Origin: Bog-473 sp963756025
Lineage (GTDB): Bacteria; Actinomycetota; Acidimicrobiia; Acidimicrobiales; RAAP-2
DNA: 64,000 nt
Reading direction: 5' to 3'
NCBI GenBank assembly: GCA_963756025.1
Contig: CAVWMF010000009.1
Coordinates: 434,001 to 498,000 of the forward strand
Below, piece after piece: positions 47,565 to 56,367 of the stretch. Under the pieces are notes generated by a model. That model was given only the letters and a program-made list of their open reading frames with translations, was not told the origin of the DNA and did not search any database. Positions within the stretch are counted from its first letter, which is position 1. Each line of letters starts with the position of its first letter. A program made the position numbers and the translations under genes.

Positions 47565-47693
47565 GGCGTACCCCCAACGTTGGCCGTTCCCGATATCGCC
47601 GCCAAGCGAGAACCAGCAACCTCTGGCGATTGCTCGCGGCCCACCCGGGAAGGGCACAGTCTACTTCATGGGTTTCCCGCCCAGAGATCCCGC

Positions 47694-48128
47694 TCAGCTG
47701 CCGCTGGGAGCTCCCGAGGGCCGGAAGTACGGAAGCGTGATGGTGTCGCTAGCCGGATGGAACTCGACTTCGACCCGCATCCCTGCCGCGAGGTCCGTGT
47801 CCTCACAGCCGATCATCGCCGACATGAGGATCGCCCCCTCGTCGAGTTCGATGATCGCAGGGGCGTAGGGCACCACGAACGACTGGTTCTGCGGTCGCCA
47901 GACCACCGTCCAGCTGTACAGCGAGCCCTTCCCGGCGCTGCGCTCCCAGCTCAGCGCCCGACTGTGGCAGTGCGGGCAGATCGCGCTCGGCCGGGTGGGG
48001 ATGGTCCCGCAGACATCGCACCGTTGAAACCGGATCTCGCCCGCGCTGCAGCCTTCCCAATACGGCTGGGAGAGGCGGCCGGGGTGCGGCGCCGGGGTCC
48101 CCGGCTGTTGTGTCCGGAGGAATGTCAC
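47694..48128 (-). CDS. DUF35 OB-fold protein, thiolase partner
   Basis: A 144-residue DUF35 protein with zinc ribbon C37-x2-C40 (RCDVCG) and C51-x2-C54 (CPHC), then an OB-fold (GSLYSWTVV, VPYAPAIIELDEG). It would bind acyl-CoA and support the thiolase-like protein encoded just upstream, whose stop overlaps its ATG by four bases. Compare the fused version at 41364-43019. Confidence 0.9.
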   Translation of the reverse strand: MTFLRTQQPGTPAPHPGRLSQPYWEGCSAGEIRFQRCDVCGTIPTRPSAICPHCHSRALSWERSAGKGSLYSWTVVWRPQNQSFVVPYAPAIIELDEGAILMSAMIGCEDTDLAAGMRVEVEFHPASDTITLPYFRPSGAPSGS

Positions 48129-49291
48129 GGGCGCTCGCTTCCGACGAGGAGCACATCGGTGAAGAGAGCCCCGGCTCCACCGTTCGAGGAAAGGCCAACC
48201 GCGGCGTCGGGGACCTGCATGGTCTCACACGATCCGCGTACCTGCTCGACGGACCGGATGACCCGTTGGAGAAGTTGGGCCGCATGTCCGGCATGTCCGA
48301 ACGACATGAGGCCGCCGTCGGTGGTGATCGGGAGCGACCCCCCAGGCGCGATGTGACCCTCAGCGACGAATGGCCCGCCCTCACCGTCCCCGCAGAAGTC
48401 GAAGGCCTCCAGCTGGCGGATGATCTCGAAGGAGAAGGGATCGTAGAACTCGGCCACATCCACGTCGGATGGTCGGAGGCCGGCCATGGCGAAGGAACGG
48501 CGTGCGGCACGCCGGCCGACGAAGCCGTTGGGCAGGTCCGGGTCGTTGCTGCCGCGCATGTCCCAACGGGGGGCGATGTGGTACGACGGTCCCATCGCGT
48601 CCCCGGCCCCACCGAGGATCCACGCCGGGGTTGACGCCAGGTCGGGCACGCGGTCGGCACGGGCCAGGACCAGTCCGCAGGCCCCTTCGGAGGTCGTGGC
48701 GCAGTCGAGGAGGTGGTAGGGATCGGCCACCATGCGCGAGGAGAGGATGTCGTCGGTCGTATACGGACCGCGCCCGAAGTAGACCGCCTTGGGGTTGACA
48801 CTTCCGTTGTTGCGGATGGTGGCGGCGACGATCGCCATCTGCTCGGAAGTGGTCCCGTAGGTGAGCATGTGCCGCCGGGCGATGAGCGCGAATTCCGCCG
48901 CGGTGAACAGCCCGTAGCCGACGACGAACTCGTGCGCCGGCCTCGTCCACGGCGCCGTCGCCGTCCGATCGGTGTACACCCCGGCTCCACCGGCTGCCAT
49001 CAGGACGACGTCGGACTGGCCGGTCGCGATGAGCGCGGCAGCATCGAGGACCGATGTGATGCGGGGCAGCATGCCGCGCACGGTGGCCGGCCCGAGACCG
49101 AGGGCGAGGACGTCCTCCGTCGAGAATTGCGTGCAGACGGTGTCCACGTCCCCCGGCGTCATCCCGGCGTCGGCCAACGCGCCGAGCGCACCCTCGAGTT
49201 CGATCGAGGCCGAGTCGTGCCCGGGGAACTCGCGAGCCTGCACCGTGTTGTAGACGCCGACGATGGCGACGTCTCTGAAGGGGTGGGGCAT
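48125..49291 (-). CDS. SCP2/Ltp2-type thiolase-like protein
   Basis: A 388-residue thiolase-superfamily protein from ATG 49291 (MPHPFRDVAIVGVYNTVQ). It has ALGALADAGMTPGDVDTVC, LMAAGGAGVYTDR and AEFYDPFSFEIIRQLE near residue 290. The YDPF tyrosine corresponds to the region catalytic in Ltp2 aldolases. No clear Cys nucleophile of the biosynthetic-thiolase type is seen, which favours retro-aldol over Claisen chemistry. It is coupled to the DUF35 gene that follows. A long upstream extension of this frame is antisense to the next gene and was excluded. Confidence 0.87.
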   Translation of the reverse strand: MPHPFRDVAIVGVYNTVQAREFPGHDSASIELEGALGALADAGMTPGDVDTVCTQFSTEDVLALGLGPATVRGMLPRITSVLDAAALIATGQSDVVLMAAGGAGVYTDRTATAPWTRPAHEFVVGYGLFTAAEFALIARRHMLTYGTTSEQMAIVAATIRNNGSVNPKAVYFGRGPYTTDDILSSRMVADPYHLLDCATTSEGACGLVLARADRVPDLASTPAWILGGAGDAMGPSYHIAPRWDMRGSNDPDLPNGFVGRRAARRSFAMAGLRPSDVDVAEFYDPFSFEIIRQLEAFDFCGDGEGGPFVAEGHIAPGGSLPITTDGGLMSFGHAGHAAQLLQRVIRSVEQVRGSCETMQVPDAAVGLSSNGGAGALFTDVLLVGSERP

Positions 49292-49412
49292 GGAGGGGGA
49301 TTCTGGCAGGGATTTTGGCGAGGCGCGGACTAGAGTGCGATGAGTAAGCCATTTCACCTGATGGCGGCCTGCTGCGTGCTGTCGTGTGCGAAGGGGACGG
49401 GGGGCGAACGAC

Positions 49413-50837
49413 GTGGCGTCGAATGCACCACCAGGCGAAGAGATCCGGTCCCGCCTGGACCACCCGGTTCTCGATGCCGACGGCCACACCCTCGAGTTCG
49501 GGCCACTGCTGTCGGACTATCTGCGCGAGGACGGAGTGGCCGACGATCTGGCCGGCGTCTTCGAGGGGATGCCGATCTTCTCGACCCGCTGGCGCGATCT
49601 CTCGCCCGAAGAGCGCGTGCACACCCGCGCCTATCGATCCGTGTGGTGGTGGCACCCCACGCAGAACACCAGGGATCTGGCTACCGCGTATCTTCCCGAG
49701 CTCCTCTACGATCGATTGGACGAGCTCGGGATCGACCTCTCCGTCGTCTATCCGTCGATCGGCCTGATGTTTCCCCTGGTTGACCACGACGATCGCCGCC
49801 GAGGCTCGTGCCACAGCCTCAACCGCTACCACGCCGAGCTGTTCAAGCCGTATGCGGATCGCATGCTGCCCGTCGCGGTGATTCCCATGCATACGCCCGA
49901 AGAGGCGATCGCGGAGTTGGACCACGCCGTAGGTGAGCTGGGGTTTCGTGCGGTAACCCTGGCCGGCTACGTCAAACGGGACTGGGCCAACGGGAATGTA
50001 CCGAAGGAGGGCGAGGGCCCGGCGTGGCTCGACCTCATCGGCATCGACAGCGTGCACGACTACGACCCCGTCTGGCGGCGATGCGCGGAGCTGGGGGTCG
50101 CCCCGACGTTTCACTCGGGATCGCAGACGTTGGGGTTCCGCCAGTCGAATTCGAATTACGTTTTCAATCATCTCGGCAATTTCGCCGCCGGGGCCGAGGC
50201 CATCTGCAAGGCGCTCTTCCTGGGCGGGGTGCCACGTCGATTTCCCGAGCTCTGCTTCGGCTTCATGGAGGGCGGAGTGGGTTGGGCCACGCAGCTCTAT
50301 ATCTCGTTGGTCAGCTATTGGGAGAAACGCAATGCGGACGCCATCCAGCGCTACAACCCGGCGGCCGTCGACATGGACCTGCTGACCAACCTGTTCGCAC
50401 AGTTCGGCCAGAGATTCGTCCGGGGCGATGGCTTCGACCTTCGCAACGCGCTCGGGATCGGCATGACCGAGTCCGATGAATTCGTCGACGAATGGGCCGC
50501 CGCCGAGATCAAGACGGCGGAGGACATCGCGAGCTTGTTCGCCGAGCCCTTCTACTTCGGCTGTGAGGCGGATGATCCGATGGTGTCGCTCGCATTCGAC
50601 ACCGGCCTGGAGCCGTTCGGTTCGACCTTGAACGCCATGTTCAGTTCGGATGTGAGCCACTGGGACGTCATCGACATGCGCGAGATCCTCCCCGAGGCGT
50701 ACGAGCTGGTGGAGCAGGGCCGGATCACGGCAGCGCAATTCGAGCGCTTCACCTATGGCAATGCGCACCGGTTCTACACGAAAGGAAACCCCTCGTTTTT
50801 CACGGGAACAGTGATGGAAGGGCTTCGACCGAGTTGA
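49413..50837 (+). CDS. Amidohydrolase_2 family protein (large, divergent)
   Basis: A 474-residue amidohydrolase_2-like protein, longer than its paralogues. GTG 49413 follows GGGGGGCGAACGAC. LDADGHTLEFGPLLSDYL opens it; MFSSDVSHWDVIDM replaces the usual DFPH signature by DVSH. RYHAELFKPYADRMLPVAVI and FGFMEGGVGWATQLY are family-like. It probably retains metal binding, but the altered signature suggests another substrate class. A two-domain VOC gene follows 28 bases later. Confidence 0.85.
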   Translation: MASNAPPGEEIRSRLDHPVLDADGHTLEFGPLLSDYLREDGVADDLAGVFEGMPIFSTRWRDLSPEERVHTRAYRSVWWWHPTQNTRDLATAYLPELLYDRLDELGIDLSVVYPSIGLMFPLVDHDDRRRGSCHSLNRYHAELFKPYADRMLPVAVIPMHTPEEAIAELDHAVGELGFRAVTLAGYVKRDWANGNVPKEGEGPAWLDLIGIDSVHDYDPVWRRCAELGVAPTFHSGSQTLGFRQSNSNYVFNHLGNFAAGAEAICKALFLGGVPRRFPELCFGFMEGGVGWATQLYISLVSYWEKRNADAIQRYNPAAVDMDLLTNLFAQFGQRFVRGDGFDLRNALGIGMTESDEFVDEWAAAEIKTAEDIASLFAEPFYFGCEADDPMVSLAFDTGLEPFGSTLNAMFSSDVSHWDVIDMREILPEAYELVEQGRITAAQFERFTYGNAHRFYTKGNPSFFTGTVMEGLRPS

Positions 50838-50865
50838 GGAATCCCGTAGACGCCACGGGCAGACG

Positions 50866-51879
50866 GTGATCGGGGATCTCTACCACCTCCTTCACGCCGG
50901 CGACGACCTGGGGCCGATGGACGAGTGGTACGACGAGGTGTTTTCGCCACGCCGGGGGATCCTCGATGACGATTATTTCGCGCCGCAGGTCCGGCAGGCT
51001 TCGATGGTCGCCATCGCGGACTGCATCGTCGAAGCGATGGCTCCCCGCAAGGACATCGACGGCTGGGCGTCGACCCCGATGGGGAAGTTCAACGCCCGCT
51101 TCGGCAGCCATTGGCACTCGGTCGCCTTCTATGCCGACGACGTCGGGACTCTGTGGGATCGCCTGATCGAGCACGGGATTCGAGTCGTCAAGGGCGGTTC
51201 GTCCGAGGATGGGGATGATGGGCGTCCGGGTCCGTTCACGCCGATCTACACGCATCCACGCGACACGGTGACACAGCTCGAATTCGCACAGCGCCGCCCG
51301 CGTGAGCACGCGCGCGACTTTGCCCAGCCGGGTGAGGTCGACCCCCGCTACCTGCCGGGATGGTCGAGCGCATGGTGGAGCACGAATCACCCGTTGGGGA
51401 TCGAACGACTGAGTTACATCACCGTCGTGTCGGAAGACGAGGACAAAGCGCGTCGCGTCTTTCTCGAAGTGCTCGGGGGAACGCTGCTCGCCGAGAGCCA
51501 TTCTCCGTTGACACAGACCCGCGATCTCTCCATTGCCGTAGGCACCCAGACGGTGATCCAGCTCTCCTTCCCGGACAGCGCGACGTCGCTCGCCGGCCGC
51601 GATCTGGCCACCGGCGGTGAATCCCTCCATGCGGTGGCGTTCACCGTTCGCGACCTACAGACGGCGGCGGACTTCCTGACGTCGAAGGGTCTCTCGATTG
51701 CCGGTCGGGACGACGAGACCATCCTCATCGATCCGTCAACCAGCTTGGGCGCCGCCTTCCGGTTTACGACCCTGCGCCTGCCGGGGGACCCGCGGGATAC
51801 GCGCGCCGCCTCCTCCTCCTCCTCCTCCTCCTCCTCCTCCTCCTCTGCCTCGACGACTCCCGTCGGTTCACCCATGTAA
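50866..51879 (+). CDS. Two-domain VOC (glyoxalase-like) protein with poly-Ser tail
   Basis: A 337-residue protein from GTG 50866 with two VOC modules (~1-150 and ~175-300). HWHSVAFYADDVGTLWDRL and LHAVAFTVRDLQTAADFL are the clearest. The C-terminus is an unusual run of twelve serines encoded by a TCC repeat, then ASTTPVGSPM. VOC pairs of this size occur in ring-cleaving dioxygenases and in binding proteins; the metal ligands are uncertain. It lies between an amidohydrolase and a cupin gene, all on the plus strand. Confidence 0.8.
   Translation: MIGDLYHLLHAGDDLGPMDEWYDEVFSPRRGILDDDYFAPQVRQASMVAIADCIVEAMAPRKDIDGWASTPMGKFNARFGSHWHSVAFYADDVGTLWDRLIEHGIRVVKGGSSEDGDDGRPGPFTPIYTHPRDTVTQLEFAQRRPREHARDFAQPGEVDPRYLPGWSSAWWSTNHPLGIERLSYITVVSEDEDKARRVFLEVLGGTLLAESHSPLTQTRDLSIAVGTQTVIQLSFPDSATSLAGRDLATGGESLHAVAFTVRDLQTAADFLTSKGLSIAGRDDETILIDPSTSLGAAFRFTTLRLPGDPRDTRAASSSSSSSSSSSSASTTPVGSPM
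51811..51843. repeat. TCC trinucleotide repeat (11 units), coding for poly-Ser
   Basis: Eleven uninterrupted TCC units inside the VOC gene near its 3' end. Slippage would change serine-tail length without changing frame. Confidence 0.95.
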
Positions 51880-51947
51880 CGGGCCTGGATCGCTAGCCTG
51901 GTCCGGACAAGTCACCGGCGCCGGCCAGGGGGCCGGGGGAGGGACAC

Positions 51948-52448
51948 GTGACGCAACGACAGTATCGAAGAGTGGTCAACGGGAAGACCGCAGAAGGGAA
52001 GTGGGGCGTCCTCGAAGACGGCGAGGCCGGCGCACGGGAAACCTATGACGTCGAGGACGGGCAATTCGACATCGTGCACTTCTGGAATGTGACGACGCTT
52101 TCGCTGGAGACGACGGACCGGTCAGAGGCATCCCGACTGGCGGACATTTTCACGTTGCCCCCGGGGTCGAGCAAGTTCTTTATCGAGTCGATGCCATCGA
52201 CGGTGGAGCCGACGGGGTGGCACCGGACGAACACAATCGATTACGAGTACATCGTGTCGGGCCGGATCGATCTGCTCATGGAGGACGGTTCTTCCGTGAC
52301 CCTCGACGCAGGCGATGTGAACGTGCAGCTCGGTGGCATGCACCAATGGTGGAACCACTACGGCGAGCCCTGCGTTCTCGCCATCGTGATGGTCGGCGTC
52401 CCGAGCGACGATCCTCCGGGCATGCCCGACCCGCCCGCCGCAGGGTGA
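51948..52448 (+). CDS. Cupin-domain protein
   Basis: A 166-residue cupin from GTG 51948, preceded by GGGGGAGGGACAC. The cupin motifs appear as GWHRTNTIDYEYIVSGRIDL and LDAGDVNVQLGGMHQWWNHY; metal ligands would be the histidines H85 and H126 region plus a glutamate. Small cupins of this type act as dioxygenases, isomerases or binding proteins. It follows the VOC gene by 68 bases. Confidence 0.83.
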   Translation: MTQRQYRRVVNGKTAEGKWGVLEDGEAGARETYDVEDGQFDIVHFWNVTTLSLETTDRSEASRLADIFTLPPGSSKFFIESMPSTVEPTGWHRTNTIDYEYIVSGRIDLLMEDGSSVTLDAGDVNVQLGGMHQWWNHYGEPCVLAIVMVGVPSDDPPGMPDPPAAG

Positions 52449-52458
52449 AGGAGTTTCG

Positions 52459-52497
52459 GGCCCACCAGGCCCACCAGGCCCACCGGGCCCAGCGGCC
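52459..52497. repeat. GGCCCACCA tandem repeat after the cupin gene
   Basis: Three to four degenerate 9-base GGCCCACCA/GGCCCACCG units follow the cupin stop. They begin a 369-base non-coding stretch that continues with GC-rich inverted sequences. Confidence 0.7.
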
Positions 52498-52594
52498 GGG
52501 GATGTTCACCAGGCCTTTTGTCCGTGGGGCCCTGGCGAGGGGCCCCGGGCCCCGGGCAGGTCCGTTTCGAGAATACGGTGGACGAATTAAGGTG

Positions 52595-52749
52595 GTCGGG
52601 GGAACGTAACAGTCCCCGACTGGCCTGCAAAGACCGGTCAAGAGGTTGTGGCCGGCCTGCGGCGGCAGGCCCGAAATTGCCGGTCCGACCTGGAGTGTGG
52701 GAACGTCCGGCTGGAAAGGCCGGGGACGTTGTACCGGCTCGTACCGAGC
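52595..52749 (+). ncRNA. Candidate structured 5' leader (four hairpins) of acyl-CoA ligase
   Basis: Four successive hairpins precede the ligase: GTCGGGG/CCCCGAC (52595-52601 with 52614-52620), GGCCTGC/GCAGGCC (52654-52660 with 52665-52671, 4-base loop), AACGTCCGGC with GCCGGGGACGTT (52702-52711 with 52719-52730), and GCTCG/CGAGC (52737-52741 with 52745-52749). The density is high even for GC-rich DNA. It could be a riboswitch-like leader or attenuator; I recognise no known riboswitch consensus. Confidence 0.35.
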
Positions 52750-52817
52750 GGATACAACCGTGCAGTGAGTTGGCGGATGACAACCAGCAGCGCAAGAACC
52801 GTGAAGGGGAGGATGAA

Positions 52818-54329
52818 ATGACATCGGTCATGACGGAGGGCGTGCCTTTTGGCACCCAGATCCGCCGGATCGCAGAGGCGGATCCCGATGGGATCGGCGT
52901 GATCTTCGCGGCTGAGGACGGGACCGAGCGTGAGGTGACGTGGCGCGAGCTGGACGACCGCTCGACGCAACTGGCCCATGTGTTCGTGGAGCAGGGTCTG
53001 ACCGTGGGTGACATCCTGGCCGTTTGTATCCGCAATTCGCCCGAGCACCTCATGGCTTGCTTCGCCGGTTGGAAAGCCGGTGCGGCGGTGGTGCCGATGC
53101 GTTGGGACCTCCCGGAGTGGGAGCGTGGTCGCGTCCTGGCCACCATGAAGCCCAAACTCATCCTCGATGCCGATCATCTCGGGTACATCGAAGAGAGTCT
53201 CTCGGCCTCCACGACGCCGCTGCCAGAAGTCGTGCCTCCACGCGGTTGGGGTGTATGCAGCTCGGGCTCGACCGGAACGCCCAAGGTCATCATGATGAAC
53301 GGGGAGGGCGTGTTCTACGCCGCGACGGGCATGAACATGATCGTGGAATCGTTCGGCGCGCTACCGCAGCCGCAACGGGTCCTGGTTCCTGCGCCCCTCT
53401 ATCACACCAATGGATTCACGGCGACGAGGAACCTCATGTCCGGCGAGGCGATCGTCCTCCTCGAGCGCTTCAGCGCTCCACGGATCCTCGAACTCGTGGA
53501 GAAGTACAAGATAACCGGGTTCATCGGCGCCACCCCGATGCTCCAGCGTCTGGCGCAGGTGCCCGACATCGGTGAACGCGATCTCTCGTCGCTCGACTGG
53601 GTGCAGCAGGGGGCCTCGCTGTTGCCGCAATGGCTCGGTCGCCGCTGGTGCGAGCTGGTCGGGCCCGAGCACTTCTTCCTGAGCTACGGCGCGTCGGAGG
53701 GACACGGTCTCGTGTGTTGCCGCGGCGACCAGTGGCTGGCTCATCCGGGCACTTTGGGTCTGCCCTTCGCGGGGACCGAGGTGAAGATCCTCGACACCGA
53801 CGGGACGGAGCTCCCGACCGGAGAGGTCGGCGGGATCTACATGCGCACCCCCACGGGGCCCGCCGCGTCCTACGTGGGCGACAACGTCACGCAGTTGACG
53901 AAGACCGACGAGGGCTTCGTGACGGTGGGGGATATGGGCTGGCTGGACGAGGACGGCTACCTGTACATGGCTGACCGCCGGGTCGACATGATCGTCACCG
54001 GCGCGGCCAACGTCTATCCGGCCGAGGTGGAGGCCGCCCTGAGCGAACACCCGCAGATCGCCGACGTGGTCGTCATCGGGTTGCGCGACCCTGAGTGGGG
54101 TCGCCGGGTCCACGCGATCGTGCAGCCGGTCGACCCTGCGGATCCACCCGACGAGGCGGACATCATCGCCTTCGCCAAGGACCGTGTCGCCCCGTACAAG
54201 GTGCCCAAGACGGTTGAATTCGTGGAGTCCCTGCCGCGGAGTGATGCCATGAAATTGAGCCGGCAGGCGCTGGTGCTCGAACGCGACGGACCAGATCCAC
54301 AGGAGAGCGCGGGGCAGGCCACGGCCTGA
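52818..54329 (+). CDS. Acyl-CoA ligase (AMP-dependent synthetase)
   Basis: A 503-residue ANL ligase from ATG 52818, preceded by GGGGAGGATGA. The adenylate loop is CSSGSTGTPKVIM (near 146), then YGASEGHGL, the hinge GWLDEDGYLYMADRRVDMIV and a C-terminal lysine segment RSDAMKLSRQAL. The loop lacks the usual TTG (STG instead), as in several fatty-acid and bile-acid ligases. It lies after a structured leader and before a nitroreductase and CaiB genes on the same strand. Confidence 0.9.
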   Translation: MTSVMTEGVPFGTQIRRIAEADPDGIGVIFAAEDGTEREVTWRELDDRSTQLAHVFVEQGLTVGDILAVCIRNSPEHLMACFAGWKAGAAVVPMRWDLPEWERGRVLATMKPKLILDADHLGYIEESLSASTTPLPEVVPPRGWGVCSSGSTGTPKVIMMNGEGVFYAATGMNMIVESFGALPQPQRVLVPAPLYHTNGFTATRNLMSGEAIVLLERFSAPRILELVEKYKITGFIGATPMLQRLAQVPDIGERDLSSLDWVQQGASLLPQWLGRRWCELVGPEHFFLSYGASEGHGLVCCRGDQWLAHPGTLGLPFAGTEVKILDTDGTELPTGEVGGIYMRTPTGPAASYVGDNVTQLTKTDEGFVTVGDMGWLDEDGYLYMADRRVDMIVTGAANVYPAEVEAALSEHPQIADVVVIGLRDPEWGRRVHAIVQPVDPADPPDEADIIAFAKDRVAPYKVPKTVEFVESLPRSDAMKLSRQALVLERDGPDPQESAGQATA

Positions 54330-54376
54330 AGCAAACTGCACGAAAGGACGAGGGGACGAGGGGCTACGGTTCGCAC

Positions 54377-55030
54377 ATGGGCAAGGACGCACAACACCCG
54401 GACACCGGGTTCGATCTCGCCACTGTCGACAAGCTCCTGACCACGACGCGGGCTGTCCGCAAGCGGCTGGACTTCTCGCGGCCGGTCCCGCTCGACGTCG
54501 TGACGGAGTGTCTGCGTATCGCCCTGCAGGCGCCGACCGGCAGCAACGCCCAGAGATGGCGTTGGGTTGTGGTGACCGACCCCGAGATGCGGCACGCGCT
54601 GGCCGATCTCTATCGCCCGCCCGCTCAAGAGGAGCGTTTGGAGCCGGCGATGCCCAGTACGCCCCAGCAGGAGCGGATGATGGACTCGGCGCAGTTCCTC
54701 ATGCGGCACATCCACGAGGTGCCGGTCATGGTCGTTCCCTGCATCGAGGAATCAGGGGGAGCAGCCGGATGGGCGCCGTCGATCTACCCTGCGGTTTGGA
54801 GCTTCATGCTCGCCCTACGCAGTCGAGGACTCGGTTCGGTGATCACGACCGTGACCTTGTACCACCGGGAGGAGGCGGCGGCGCTTCTCGGCATCCCCGA
54901 GGGATACGCCCAGTCCTGCATGCTCCCCGTGGCCTATTACACCGGGGACGACTTCAAGCCGGCGGTTCGTCGTCCCCTCGAAGAGGTGTGCTTCGTCAAC
55001 CGGTGGGGTGGGTCCCTCACGGCCGACTGA
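54377..55030 (+). CDS. Nitroreductase-family flavoprotein
   Basis: A 217-residue nitroreductase-fold protein: TTRAVRKRLDFSRPVPLDVV at the N-terminus, the FMN-phosphate-binding APTGSNAQRWRWVVV, and a C-terminal GIPEGYAQSCMLPVAY. It would be an NAD(P)H/FMN reductase acting on enones, quinones or nitro compounds, or a dehydrogenase. It lies 47 bases after the ligase and 85 before the CaiB gene. Confidence 0.9.
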   Translation: MGKDAQHPDTGFDLATVDKLLTTTRAVRKRLDFSRPVPLDVVTECLRIALQAPTGSNAQRWRWVVVTDPEMRHALADLYRPPAQEERLEPAMPSTPQQERMMDSAQFLMRHIHEVPVMVVPCIEESGGAAGWAPSIYPAVWSFMLALRSRGLGSVITTVTLYHREEAAALLGIPEGYAQSCMLPVAYYTGDDFKPAVRRPLEEVCFVNRWGGSLTAD

Positions 55031-55115
55031 CGAGACCGGACCCCTGCGGCAGGGGAATGGTAGGCAGAGGGACCAACACGACTGCGAGAGGCGAGAGGTG
55101 GGAGGTGGGAGCGAA

Positions 55116-56297
55116 ATGGCAGGACCCCTTGAGGGCACGCGGGTAATCGATCTGGGCACGTTCGTCGTCGGTCCTTCGGCGGCGGCCATCCTGGCCGACT
55201 GGGGCGCGGACGTGGTCAAGATCGAGCCACCCGATGGCGATCCCAACCGGGCCTGGACCACCGATCGCAACCCGACGTTCGAGCTCGATAACCGGGGCAA
55301 GCGCAGCATCACGCTCGACCTCAAGGTGCCCGAGGGCGTGGAGGTCCTGCATGATTTCCTCTCCGACGCCGACATCCTCGTGACCAACCTGCGCCCACGG
55401 GTCCTCGAGTCATTCCGCCTCGACTACGAGTCGGTGGCGGCCCGGTACCCGCGGCTGATCTATGCCGCCATCACGGGGTATGGGTCGAAGGGCCCCGACC
55501 GCGACCGGGCGGCCTACGACGGGGGAGCTTTCTGGGCCCGGGCCGGGGTGCTGGCGACGATGACGCTGCCCGGAGGCGAGCTGCCGTATGCGGCCGGGGG
55601 CTCGGGCGACCACATCACGGCCATCACCGCGGTAGCGGGCATCGGCGCCGCGCTGGCCAACCGGGCCAAGACAGGCCGGGGGCAGGAGGTGTCGACATCC
55701 CTCTTCCGGGCCGGCATCTTCACGATCGGAGCCGACGTGAACCGCGTCCTGCGCCTGGGCGACGCCTTCGGCACCCGGCACCGCACCGAGGTGCCCAACC
55801 CGCTCTACAACTCGTACCAGTGTGCGGACGGCAAGCACCTCTTCCTGCTCGGGCTCCAGCCGGATCGCCACTGGGAGTCGCTCGTGGCCGCGGTCGAGGC
55901 CCCCGAGCTGCTCACCGATCCCCGCTTCGGCACGGCCGGGGACAGGGCGGCGAACGCGCCGGCGCTCATCGCCATATTGAGCGACGCCTTCGCATCGGAC
56001 ACGTTCGCTCATTGGGCCGCCAGGCTCGATACGCATGGCATGTGGTGGGCCCCCGTCCAGGGTCCGATGGACATCCCCGAGGATCCGCAGGCCGTCGCGG
56101 CGGGTGCTTTCGTCGAGGCGCCGGTGACCGAAGGCACCGCCACCATGGTGGCCACGCCGTGCGACTTCTCGGCCACGCCGTGGTCGGTCTCCCGACGGGC
56201 CCCCGAGGTCGGCGAGCACACAGAGGAGCTCCTGCTCGAACGCGGCCTCACGTGGGAGCGGATCAGCGCGCTGCGCGACGCCGGGGCCCTGGGCTAG
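55116..56297 (+). CDS. CaiB/BaiF class III CoA-transferase (catalytic type, possibly racemase-like)
   Basis: A 393-residue CaiB/BaiF protein from ATG 55116 (MAGPLEGTRVIDLGTFVVGP), with GGGAGGTGGGAG before it. ADWGADVVKIEPPDGDPNR and the helix GIGAALANRAKTGRGQ are family marks. The aspartate is kept at D165 (GGSGDHITA), twenty residues before TGRGQ. The same position carries the Asp of an acyl-CoA racemase (AMACR) in relatives, so either reaction is possible. It is a single copy, with no Asp-less partner next to it. Confidence 0.9.
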   Translation: MAGPLEGTRVIDLGTFVVGPSAAAILADWGADVVKIEPPDGDPNRAWTTDRNPTFELDNRGKRSITLDLKVPEGVEVLHDFLSDADILVTNLRPRVLESFRLDYESVAARYPRLIYAAITGYGSKGPDRDRAAYDGGAFWARAGVLATMTLPGGELPYAAGGSGDHITAITAVAGIGAALANRAKTGRGQEVSTSLFRAGIFTIGADVNRVLRLGDAFGTRHRTEVPNPLYNSYQCADGKHLFLLGLQPDRHWESLVAAVEAPELLTDPRFGTAGDRAANAPALIAILSDAFASDTFAHWAARLDTHGMWWAPVQGPMDIPEDPQAVAAGAFVEAPVTEGTATMVATPCDFSATPWSVSRRAPEVGEHTEELLLERGLTWERISALRDAGALG

Positions 56298-56367
56298 GGG
56301 GCACTCTCGTGGGTTAGCCTGCGGGTCAGGTTGCCCGTAGTGGTGCGCTGCAAGGGGGTGCTGGTCC

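Noticed and set aside
48381..50768. A 795-codon open frame on the minus strand across 48.4-50.8 kb
   Set aside because: It is antisense to the 49413 amidohydrolase and out of frame with the thiolase-like gene, has low-complexity Arg/Pro/Gly stretches and shows no domain. High-GC codon bias opens such frames.
52595..52749. Known riboswitch class in the ligase leader
   Set aside because: I could not match it to cobalamin, TPP, SAM, glycine or ydaO consensus features by eye; kept only as an unnamed structured leader.
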